From the NCBI RefSeq assembly GCF_963169125.1, contig NC_084802.1:40384607-40448606 (forward strand): 64,000 nt of DNA, given 5' to 3'. Position 1 is the first letter of the stretch, and every line of letters starts with the position of its first letter. The position numbers and the translations under genes were made by a program. The stretch comes from Humulus lupulus (Eukaryota; Streptophyta; Magnoliopsida; Rosales; Cannabaceae). This document shows, one piece after another, positions 24,305 through 34,689 of the stretch. The notes beneath the pieces are model-generated. The model was not told the DNA's origin. It did not search any database and saw only the letters and a program-made list of their open reading frames with translations.

Positions 24305-27300
24305 CTAAGTTCTGCCAGGCTGCCCCGTGGAGGTCGCCGTCTCGCCCTCCTGCTCAGCTGCGCCGGAGACTTCCCCGGTCTCGGAAAGTGCTTCTTTCTC
24401 GAGGTGAGCTTTAAACCCCTCCAGCAAGGGCTCCCAGACGTCCGCTCCCAAGAAGGAGAAATCACTGTCCGAGTTGTAGACCCAGCAGTGATAGAGCATG
24501 TCCTCCATGGCGGTGCTGGAGGCTGCCTTCTCGGGTTCCAGGGCGGCCTTGGCCTCCTTGGCCCCTGCCTTCACAGTGTCTAGCTCTGCCCGCGCAGTGG
24601 GGAGGGCGGCTTTGGTTGCCTCGACCTCTTGAAGCTTGGGAAGGGCTTCTTCCAGCTCGGCCTGCGCAGCCGCCAGGGCATCCTTAGCCTCCTGCAAGGA
24701 AGTCTGGTGGGTGGCCACAATCGCCTGATGCTCGCCCCTCATATCCTCGAGCCTGGCCTTGGTCCGAGCTATTCTCTTGTGAAGGGCCAAGGCGCTCTGC
24801 AAAAATGGAGAGGCAACTGCCTTAAAAAAAAAAGGGGGGGGGGGGGGGGGAGAAAGGAAAAACAGGGCAAGGCATGCTAATCAAATATCACAAAAGGATA
24901 AGGTCAGCTTACCGTTAGGGCCATGCCCAATGAAGATTCCAGCATGCCCACCGGGCTCCTTGTTTCGATGGCCCGTAGCTCCCTCTCGTTGAAGCGGTAG
25001 AAGTGGCTGACGGCGTAGTTCGCCGTCTCATACACCATCCCCCTAAAGACATCTGGGATCTTCTCCAGATCCTGGGGGTCCACCGCGATGCGTACCTCAG
25101 GAGGCACAATCGCCGAAGTCCCGGGCTCCGCCCCTGTGTCCCAGACGAAGGCCGGAGCTCGCGAAGGGGGTGGGAGCATGCTCCCTCCTGCAGTAGGAGG
25201 TGCAGTTTCCTCGACCTGGGCGGCTGGGGGCTGCTCTTTCTCCTTTGCAGGAGACTTGGTTGGGGTCCCAACGACTTTCTTCGCCATCCGGAGCTTCTTC
25301 ATTTTGGGCCCAGAGGCCCCAGCTGAGGAGTTCCCCCCGGCGAACACAGCCCGCAGATTTTTTCCCCCGGACTGAGACATCTCCTCTGTTAAAACAAATA
25401 TATGGTTAGTACACAAGTTAGCAGTCATGCAAAAACAAAAACAAAGGGAAAAAATGCGAAATTCAAGTATATATATGTACTAAAGGGAATCCTACCCCCC
25501 GAGCTAGAAGAAGAATCTATGGTTACGACCATCGGCCCCGGAGCTTCCGCGGGGGAATCTAAGGCAATTATTTCTCGAGCTGGAGCAGGTTCTGGATCCG
25601 AGGCTGTCTCAGGGCTAGACTCTTCTATGTATTTCCTAAGACCCGGAGCTACGGCACCCTCCCGGAGAGATGGCCATGACAGAAGGTTAGTCCCATACTC
25701 CTCGAATAGGATCGACCTAAAAGCTAGGGTGTTGTCTACAACTATGGTACCCCTAAGGCGGCTACTTTTGTAATCCAGCACGAGCTGGTCGACGCAGTGG
25801 AGCAAGGTTTCATCTAAGTCTGGGTCAATTCAATGGCGTTGGACGATCTGTCTGGGATTGAACCTAGCTAGTCGGGGGTCTGCAGTGGCCCTATCTAAGT
25901 TCCTAAACGTATAAGGGTTACCTTGGCCGGAGGGACCTGCAGCTGCTCCGGACCGGATCCTCTCCTCGTCCGTTCTTTGGGCGACCTCCAACGCCCACTT
26001 CCTCGTCCTCACGAGGGGCACCTCGTCCTCACGAGGGGCACCTCGTCCTCCTCATCTTCATCCCCCACGACCACCTCCACGATGATAGGCCTCATATCGT
26101 GAGCTGGAGGAGGCACCCGGGGCCTCCTTAGGTTCAGAGTCTGGCCTGGGGAGATCAGCTTACAGGCCAACATCGTCTCGTCTATCACGAGATGACGATA
26201 GTCCTTTTCACTGGGTGGTAAGCCCGCCAGTGTCTCGTACTGGCTCCCGAGGATCACAGACTTCTCTGTCCTCGCGAAGATAGCTGTAAAATTAATCTAA
26301 GTCAGAAATGGATACAGGAGGATCTAACTGGTACTTAACTTACAAGCTAAGGTTGAAAGACACTTACGAGGACGGTTGAAGTAGTGCAGCTCGCAATTTC
26401 GAAACCCCGTCGACATAAAGAATTGATCTTTGAAGTCATTGGGGTGGCTGGGCAGCTCGATGACCGCATCCGTGTTGGGAAACCGGGTTAAGTAATAGAA
26501 CTCGTCACCTCGCCCCCGCTGCTCCGGGCTGGCCTTGAGGCAGAAGAAATACAGAATGTCTGCAGGAGTGGGGACCTCCCACTCCTGTTTCAAGAACAAG
26601 TATCTTAACCCCGCCAACAAACGGTAAGAGTTGGGGGGGAGTTGGAATGGGGCCAACCTCACGTAGTTGAGAAAATCGGCGAAGTACTAGTCCAACGGGA
26701 GGAAGGCCCCCGCCTTGAAATGTTTGTCGCTCCAGGCCGAGAACACCTCATCAAGTGGCGCGCAGCTCCGCTCGCCTTCTAAGGGAGGTCGGGCAATCAT
26801 GGTTCCTCTCCCCAGCTCGATGTTATGAGAGAGGAATATTTTGTTTACCCTCACCTAGTCAGTGATCTTCGAGACGATCCTCTCCGCGTCAAAGAATGCG
26901 TCGGGGGCCACCTCGAGCTCCCGTTCCACTGCTGTCCCGAAGTTGGTAATTGGGGATTCAGCCATCACCTCCTTTCCCTTGTTTTGTTGGGAGGACGAGC
27001 TACCTACGGACTTCTTGGGAGCGTTCTTCTTGGGTCCCATCTGGTCGCCTAGCAAACAAAAAGAAGAAATTTTAGAAGAAGGCGACCTAAAAATGGAGAA
27101 AAATATGAATGTGTTTCCTTGACATGAGTTGAGGTAAGCCCAGCCCGTGGAGAGTGAGACCACGTGGTTCCATGAACACGCGCCTGTGCTCCCAACAGAT
27201 CCCCGATTACTCAGAATTCGTGTGTCAGGAGGGTCAGGATAGAATTTGCCTTGGAAGGAAAGTTTTGGTAGGCAAGAGAGGCAAAACCGCTTGTGAAGCG

Positions 27301-27797
27301 TGTCCCCTAAGCTACCCGGTTTTGCACCCAAAATACTGAGCATTTTAAACAAGCATACCTAAAATCCTACCCAGAAAGTTTCCCCAGAAAACGCACCAAT
27401 GCTCCTAAATGGTTTTCTACTGCAAACGATACCCTAACCTAAAAGGCTTTTACCCTTCATGCCCACAAAAAACCAACAAAACCCTGCATGTGGCTACAAT
27501 AAATATTTACCTAAGCTACAGTGAAAAATAATTTCAAAACATGCACAGTCAGGAGACTTACTGAGTGTTCTGGTTGAGAAGAGGGTGAAGGGGTCGTCTG
27601 GGTTGGGGCTTTACCGGAGTGGTTGATTCCAAAGCTTCGAAGGGTCCCTAACGCCTGAACTTCTTGAGTGCTGGGAATGGCAGCCGGAAAGAAGAGGGTT
27701 TTTTCTTTTGAAAATGAAGAGAGAAGAAGAAGAAAATTTTTGGAAAATTTCAAATGAACGGGTGGCCCATGCGTAAGGTGGCCACCCCTTTTATATA
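24305..27797 (-). pseudogene. Antisense spliced gene of the Tat element ('putative gypsy type transposon' protein)
   Basis: On the minus strand a TATA-like box (TATATAAA, 27797-27790) lies upstream of four phase-compatible coding exons: 27048-26368 (ATG at 27040), 26283-25496, 25385-24913 and 24796-24305 (stop). Every donor is GT (GTAAG at the first and third) and every acceptor AG after a pyrimidine stretch; phases are 1, 1 and 0, and the frame stays continuous. The first exon resembles the 'putative gypsy type transposon' domain (PF04195 type): APLDEVFSAW, FADFLNYV, QLPPNSYRLLAG, PADILYFFCLK. Exons 2-3 are low-complexity and acidic; exon 4 is an alanine- and glutamate-rich coiled coil. Total about 800 aa. 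Breaks: TAG near 26856 and near 26690, TGA near 25829, and a 20-bp duplication at 26001-26040. Function is unknown; related antisense ORFs occur in other Tat elements. Confidence 0.8.
26001..26040. repeat. 20-bp tandem duplication in the antisense gene
   Basis: CCTCGTCCTCACGAGGGGCA occurs twice in exact tandem (26001-26020 and 26021-26040). Because 20 is not a multiple of three, it throws the antisense reading frame; with a single copy the frame would run on through EDEVPLVRTRKWALEV. Confidence 0.93.
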
Positions 27798-28044
27798 CGT
27801 GAAGGGCCACGTGAGGAGGGCCGTTGGATTGCCCTGATGTGGGATCCAAGGCTCTCCACTCGAAAGACGAAACGACGGCTGAGTATAGGCTAGGCCATTA
27901 AATGCGGTTCTCGGAAGACGTACCATCACCAACCACGATGTTCCACGTATTCGGCGCCTGCGTAAAATGTGGAATATGAAGAGTTCGTGGGGAAGCCTAA
28001 AACCCCATACTGTGGCCCTATGCGACGTCGTGTACCACGAGCAA

Positions 28045-28059
28045 GGGCTTGGGGGCAAA
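28045..28059 (+). other. Polypurine tract before the 3' LTR
   Basis: GGGCTTGGGGGCAAA directly abuts the TG of the 3' LTR, the place where plus-strand DNA synthesis is primed. It is G-rich but interrupted by CTT and C. Confidence 0.75.
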
Positions 28060-28830
28060 TGTACGCCTTGGTTTTCCCACGGGCTGTTAGCAAGCTGAGA
28101 TACGGCCTAATCATGAGATACGGCCTAATCATGTCTACCACGTGGACATCCCCAAGACCGAAGCTGCCACTCGAAAAATCCTACCTCCTCTGCTTGAGGT
28201 AGCCTAAGGGTTCGCCAAGATTAGACTGTGTTTGGAATCTGAAGGCCACAGGTCGAGGGAAGCATCCCGCTCGTGGTACGAGCTAGAGTTGGAGGCTGTG
28301 ACCTTTTATAAAGTCAACCACGCAAGGTAAACGTGCATATATCAGACATCACGTGTCTGATATATCCCTGACTTCTCGGACACGCAGCATGAACGTGAAC
28401 ATTCAGACACCCACGACTGGGTTGGGCCGTGCGGCCCATTATCCCCCTTACCTATTGATTAGACCACACTTCATGTGTCAGGTTTTAGGAATTAATCATG
28501 AATGTCACAGAGTTTACATGATAGGTAAGAAGGTCACGGGATGACCTTCTTACCAACTCCCAAGTGCCCTCTCCTATAAATATGGAGACCCTGGGAGTTG
28601 CAAAGGGTTGGATTCTATCGTGTAAGAAATACCCTGTAAAAGAATACCAAGCATATAGCAATAATATTGACTGGTGGAGTAGAAGGATTTTAACCTTTGA
28701 ACTACCTAAAAACATAATTGTGTCACCAGCCCATTTCTAAATAGATTATTCATCTATTTTGGTTCAACATAAGCACTAATCCCTTCCTCTTATTTTCTTA
28801 ATTATCTGTTGGCGAAGAACCGCGTCAACA
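28060..28830 (+). repeat. 3' LTR of the Tat element
   Basis: 771 bp, TGTACGCC to CGCGTCAACA, same length as the 5' copy with about 30 substitutions by eye, most of them transitions. The TATA-like box lies at 28574-28585. The downstream pentamer AGAGC completes the target duplication. Confidence 0.93.
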
Positions 28831-28835
28831 AGAGC

Positions 28836-30530
28836 GCATATCATCAACATAGGTTGGAAGTTGATATTCTAGTACCTTTAAATCCAATGTAGAAGAATCA
28901 CATGGATAAAGCTGAGCAAGACGGATTAACTTTCCTTTGTCAAAAGCAGAAAATGAATTAGCTGGAGATAAGCATATGCTAAACAAAGTAGCAACTCGGT
29001 ATTAGCCTCATTAAAATAACTATTTAGCTCTTGCAGCTGTAAATCTATCACGATATTGAAAAAATCAATACGGAAGTAGTAAAAATTTGTAAGCTTTGGA
29101 GCCTTGCGTTGTGATTTCCCTTGAGGACAATACATATGATTCATATCAAGAACATCAATATTAAACTCTATACAAAAATTAGAAACTTCTTCCACTAAAG
29201 ATTCCCATCCATTGTTTCTCATCATTTGTAGTTTTTTCTTGCATATTTTAACTAAATTCATGGCATTCACAATATCTTGATCAACTTTTGTAAGACTTGT
29301 GACAACTTATTTATGATCCCAAGAATATTCTTCACCAAATGCAAGCTAAAGACAAAATCATTTATTTGTACTATTTGTAACATAATAAATGCTTCATATT
29401 TTTTGCTCACTATTCAATCGGTCATTTGTAATTTCCTCAAGCACATCAAAAATAGATGAAACACTTGATAGTAAAGCTTACCAAAATACCAAAGTGTGAT
29501 CCCCAATGTGTGTCACATGGACGCTTAATTCCACTTTTTTGATTTTGGCCTCTTCCACTCAAAAGTTCTCCACCTTTTAAGGATTCGATGACTTTGAGAG
29601 TTGTTTTTTTCGAAGAATGTCACGACGCTTAGATGAGGCTCCAAAAAAATTCACCACATTATACACTACGGTGAGAAAAGTACCTCTTTTTTTCATAAAA
29701 ATATAAATCATTATATATGTAAAAAAATTGTTTATGAAACAAGTATTAGTAGAACAAGAATAGCAAGGAAAATACCAATTAAATCATGTTTCTTTGCCAC
29801 ACCCAAGAGTGATAATTGTATTGATGTGCAAAACAATGGACAAGAAAAACAAACACATTCATTCTCCTCCATGATAATACTTTTCAAACCATTAAACTCT
29901 CCACTCATGTTACTAGCTCCATCATACCCTTGACCTCATAATCTGGATATGCTTAACCCATGCTTTGAAAACAACTTATCAATTGTTATCTTAAGTGAGA
30001 TCGCAGTGGTATTAGGAACTTGTTCAATGTCGATGAATCGCTCAATCACACATCCTCTCTTGTCCACATAACGAAACATTATGACCATTTTCTCCTTTAT
30101 GGATACGTCAGGAGATTCACCAACTAAAATAGAAAAAAAACATCTCCCATATCTCTAATAATAACATTAATTGTTTCCATAGCACATGCATTTACAAATC
30201 TTTGGTGAAGTCAGTTTAAGATTCTCAAGAGCATTTTTCAAAGCAACAACTCTAACTTCCTCGTTATGATCAGCAAGAAAAGTTAGAAATTCGAGAAAGT
30301 TACCTTGATTATTAGAATCTTGGGACTCATCATGACCACGAAATGCATATCAATTAGAAGTCGCGACTCAGGATTGGTAGGAAGATTAGTCATATCAATT
30401 GAAGTACAATTTCTTTTTGAATTGTCAACCTCTACTTCAGGAAAACGTGACATAATTGAAACTTTTTGAATTGTCAGCCTCCATCTCAGAAAAATGTGAC
30501 ACATTTGAAACTCTTTTAATATAAAATTCC
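28836..30530 (-). pseudogene. hAT transposase, ZMYM1-like: N-terminal and catalytic part
   Basis: Minus-strand landmarks in order are TNLPTNPESR near 30390, NNQGNFLEFLTFLADHNEE near 30290, FRYVDKRGCVIERF near 30060, GYDGASNM near 29915, KICKKKLQMMRNNGWESL near 29235, DLQLQELNSYF near 29035, and KLIRLAQLYPCDSSTLDLKV ending at 28870. These are the blocks of plant TTF-type zinc-finger/hAT proteins. Several stops and frame changes are present. Between the NLPTNP block and the NNQGNF block, about 200 residues expected to hold the TTF zinc finger are missing. The frame continues across the Tat insertion: Asp-Met-Arg at 28836 meets Ser-His at 16269 in the same codon phase. I did not find the 5' terminal repeat. 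Confidence 0.85.
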
Positions 30531-31531
30531 ACACAAATTTTTATATATAATTTGTATTCACATGCATACATGTAATTACACATTTATACAAGTAAAATTA
30601 TCAAATAACCATAGAACACATTTTCTTACATAAATTGTATTAATAAATTACACATTTATATTAATAAAAATATCAAATAAATATAGAATAAATTTTGTTA
30701 TGTACAATTACACATACACATACATTTCTTACATAATTTGTATTTATAAATTACACATTTATATTGATAAAAATATCAAATAAATATTTGATACATAAAA
30801 TTCCTTTATTATAAAATTTTTAGATTATTATAAAAATTGAAAATTAACTAAAAAAAAAATAAAAACTACACTTCTTAAACTATAAAAGTCTCAAATAAGT
30901 ACTTTTGTTTAGATAAAACCAAATTCGTGATTATATATATGAGAATTAGAGAAAATTTAACTCTAAAAATAATGTGGGACTTTGTAATTCTTTTTTTTAC
31001 TGCTGGGAACATGTTTACATAGAATTAAATATTAATTACAATCATTTATAACAATCAAAGCCATTGGAATGATGACTAAGTTAGCTCTCTCTCCTTCAGC
31101 ATTGCAAGGCTCGAATTTCAATTGGGTCACACTAGCTGATTTAGTTTTTTGACAAATTATTTTTTTTACAAAAAATTAAAGAATTTAATTTTTGGGAAAA
31201 GTTGAGAACTACCAACTTTTAGGAGTAGTTAACTAAAATTAAACACTAAATATATTTAATTAAACTTTACCCATTATTGTCATGAGACTTCCCAAATTAC
31301 CCTTATTTAAGCACATGATTCTAAGTATTGTTATAGTGTGTATAATATGTGTCATATTATAGTTAAATTGGAAATGCATTATAATTGTTTGTTAAAATGT
31401 CTAAAGAAGAATTATCGGCTCATAATAACTCATACTAGGCTCAAATAGTACTAGTTTTGAAATGTCTTCTAAATGTTTGTAAAAATAACCCATAGAGACT
31501 AAAGTTGCTATTGCAAACTGAAACTTTTATG
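30531..31531. other. AT-rich DNA with short direct repeats
   Basis: No coding signal is seen. The motif AATTACACATTTATA recurs at 30574, 30646 and 30749 within loosely repeated text (TCAAATAA, ATAGAA). Part of this may be the unresolved 5' end of the hAT element. Confidence 0.6.
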
Positions 31532-31536
31532 CTATC

Positions 31537-32289
31537 TGTTGACGCGGTTCTTCACCAACAGGTAATTAAGAAAATAAGAGAAATGGATTAGTGCTGAGTA
31601 ATGAACCGAAACAGATGAATGATCTTAAAATGAACTGATGACACCAATACGTTTTTAGGTGGTTCAAAGGTTAAAATCATTCTACTCCACCAACCAATAT
31701 TATTGGTATATTTCTGGTATTCTTTTACATGGTATTTTGTTACACAATAGAATCCAACCCTTTGCAACTCCCAGGGTCTCCATATTTATAGGAGAGGGCA
31801 CCTGGGGGTTGGTAAGGGGGGTCATCCCGTGACCTTCTTACCCATCATGTCACTTCTGTGACATTCATGATTAATTCCTAAAACCTGACAAATGAAATGT
31901 GGTCTAATCAATAGGTAAGGGGGATAATGGGCCGCATGGCCCAACCCAGTCGTGGGTGCCTGAACACGCACGTTCATGCTGCGTGTCCGAGAATTCAGGG
32001 ATATATCATACACGTGATGTCTGATATATGCATGTTTACATTGTGTGGTTGACTTTATAAAGGGTCACAACTTCCAACTTCAGCTCGTGCCTCGAGCTGG
32101 ATGCCTTCTTGACCCGCGATCTTCATATTTCTGACTCGGCCCTTAAATAATCTTGATAAACCTTTGGCTACCTCGAGCTAAAGAGGTAGGACCTGACAAC
32201 AGCAGCTCCGGCCACGTGGTATCCACGTGGCAGATATAATTATGCCATATCTCATCTCGCTAATAGCCCGTGGAAAATTAGGGCATACA
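31537..32289 (-). repeat. Solo LTR of the Tat family
   Basis: The reverse complement runs from TGTATGCCCTAATTTTCC to CGCGTCAACA, matching the 16270/28060 LTRs throughout, including the ATATCAGACATCACGTG block, the GGGCCATGCGGCCC-like block and the TATA-like box (minus strand, near 31783-31793). The perfect duplication CTATC flanks it (31532-31536 and 32290-32294). The length is 753 bp and it is clearly more diverged than the LTR pair of the complete element. No internal region follows. Confidence 0.92.
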
Positions 32290-32339
32290 CTATCATATAT
32301 ATGTATGACAACTATATTTATAGGATTGTATTCAATCTA

Positions 32340-33278
32340 TGAAAAATTATTCTTTAAAATGTAAACATCAAGGCTTAAAATTTAAACCGCAACTCTTTAA
32401 AATTTAAACCACAAAACTTAAAATGTAAATCACAATCCTTTAAAATATAAACCTCAAGACATAAAATGTAAACCACGTCTCTTTAAAAGTTTAACCTCAA
32501 GGCTTAAAATCTAAACCACAACAAATCAAAATGTAAACCACAATGCTTAAAATTTAAACCACGAGGCTTAAAATTTAAACCACGTCTCTTTAAAAATGTA
32601 AACCATAAAACTTAAAATTTAAACCATAAGGCTAAAATTTTAAACTATGACTCTTTAAAATGTAAACTACAAGGCTTAAAAGTTAAACTATTAGGCTAAA
32701 AATCTAAACCACAACCATATAAAATATAAACCATAATTCTTTAAAATCTAAACTACGACTCTTTAAAATTTAAATCACAAGCCTTAAAATTTAAACCAAA
32801 GTCTTAAAATTTAAACCACAAGGCTTCAAATTTAAACCATGACTTTTTAAAATTTAAACAACAAGGCTTAAAAGTTAAATCACTAAGCTAAAAATCTAAA
32901 CCACGACCATATAAAATATAAATCATGGTCCTTTAAAATCTAAATCACGACTCTTTAAATTTTAAACCACTAGTCTTTAAAATTTAAACCACAAGGCTTA
33001 AAATTTAAACCACGACTCTTTAAAATTTAAACCACAATGCTTAAAATTTAAATCACGACTCTTTAAAATTTAAACCACAAGGCCTAAAATTTAAACCACA
33101 AGACTTAAAAGTTAAACTACTAGGCTTAAAATTTAAACCACGACCATATAAAATATAAACAATGATAATTTAAAATCTAAATCATGACTATTTAAAATTT
33201 AAATCACAAAGCTTAAAACTTAAACCACTAGGCTCTTAAAATCTAAACCACAACCATATAAAATATAAACCATGATCC
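32340..33278. repeat. Minisatellite, 21-22 bp units (left half)
   Basis: Degenerate tandem units of the type CTTAAAATTTAAACCACAAGG and CTCTTTAAAATTTAAACCACGA fill about 940 bp. Variant units (ATAAAATATAAACCATGATCC) occur at intervals, hinting at a higher-order repeat. The array stops abruptly inside such a variant at GATCC (33274-33278) and resumes at 49359. Confidence 0.9.
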
Positions 33279-33756
33279 AGTTAGAGATATATATTGTCTC
33301 AATGGAAAATAGCAAGACTCTTACAACTCTAAGAAAAATAATACAAATACAAGATTATTGATTAAATAAGATTACAACTTAATAACCAAAATACAAGTAA
33401 ATGTCGAAATAAGAGGATCTAAAACAAAATATACAAATAAACATGTAAAGAGAAAATAGAAGAAGAAAAGATAAAAATAATGGCAGAAATAAGAAATAAT
33501 AACAAGAATAATAAGCAAAACTCTCTCACTCACACAACCAAAGTGAAGAGCATTGGAGATCACCAACTTGAACAAGGTTTTACAACTTTTTTTCCAAAAA
33601 CTTATTTCCTCTATAGCGCACCAATTCCTTTTTATTTTATTAATTTGTGTACTTTATTTTGAATTTATAATTGTTAAGAGTTAATTGTGTTTAAATTGTT
33701 TGGTAGAAAATATGTGAATTAAAATTGTTAATTGTTTTAATTTGTGAGTACTTGAG

Positions 33757-33975
33757 TTTTGGTTGTGTGCACCAATGTGCATGGTTAGTAGAAAGAGTGT
33801 TGCTATTTGACACATTAAGGTGCCCAGCACCACATGAGGTGGCACTCTATGGTTGGTTAGCGATACCTCATAATACTTATTAAATTCAAATGTGTGGGAC
33901 CCGATATTGGATTGCACCAATAGCAGTATGTCACCTCCTTGTGGTGTTGGGCACCAGTGATGCCCCTTAGCATTT
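33757..33975. mobile_element. Small palindromic MITE candidate
   Basis: AAGGTGCCCAGCACCACATGAGGTGGCAC on the left is mirrored by TGTCACCTCCTTGTGGTGTTGGGCACC on the right, about 100 bp apart, forming an imperfect foldback. There is no coding capacity, and I could not fix the exact ends. Confidence 0.45.
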
Positions 33976-34689
33976 CTCTAGTAGAAATGCATCTTAGCAC
34001 TTGTGTGTGTGCATGTGCATGGTATGCATGGTGAGCATGCCTTAGGGTCTAATTGGTTCGCGATTAGAAAACTTTATTTTTTAAAAGTGAGATTGTGAAA
34101 TGAAAATCTGAATTTAGTGACTAAAATTATGTTTCTGAAAATGTGATTGATTCAATGTCAGTAAACTGTTTTTGAGTTTTAAAAAAATAAATCTGTCATT
34201 GGTATTAAATTTGAAAATATAAAAGAAACTAAATACGTGATTGGAACAGCTGAATCTGAATATTATTTTAATTTTATATATTTTATATACATAGGTTGTA
34301 TAATATTAAATTTTGATTTCTCAATAGATTTAATTAAGTAAAATTTAATTATATTGATAAATTAAAATTTAATAATAATTATTGATTAAATTCATAACAA
34401 TATTGCATTGTCATCTATAAAAATACCCAGTGACGGAGCCAGAATTTTTTTTCAGAGAGGGCATGAATTAGGTGAAGTTGGCGATAACTTTTAAGATATA
34501 AAATTTGATCAATTTTAAGCAATTAATTTTTATTTTTTATTCAGAATAAATAAATATTTTAACTAATAACTAAGACATGAGAATATTAGCTCCCATTAGA
34601 GAGTCAGAGACACAAGTTGGAACCTATTCTTTCTATTGTTTTTTGGATAATTTTACTTGAATAAAAATTCAACAAATCGCTACACTAAT

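Larger units (their letters stand above)
16270..28830 (+). mobile_element. Complete Tat-type Ty3/gypsy retrotransposon, coding regions decayed
   Basis: The element is 12561 bp, bounded by two 771-bp direct LTRs and by AGAGC on both sides (16265-16269 and 28831-28835). Order on the plus strand: 5' LTR, presumed primer binding site, gag, protease, RT, RNase H, a second RNase H, integrase, 119-bp tandem array, antisense gene, polypurine tract, 3' LTR. The additional RNase H after the retroviral-type one, the antisense ORF and the repeats downstream of integrase are features of the Tat/Ogre branch. By eye the LTRs differ at about 30 positions with no indel, about 4 percent. Gag-pol has a dozen or so in-frame stops and at least three frameshifts, so this copy is not autonomous. 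Confidence 0.95.

Noticed and set aside
24230..24583. Plus-strand frames opposite the antisense Tat gene
   Set aside because: Shadows of the antisense coding exon; they contain no known motif.
32340..33278. Short regular repeats considered as an origin-type iteron or CRISPR array
   Set aside because: Degenerate head-to-tail 21-22 bp units without spacers in plant nuclear DNA; a minisatellite explains them.
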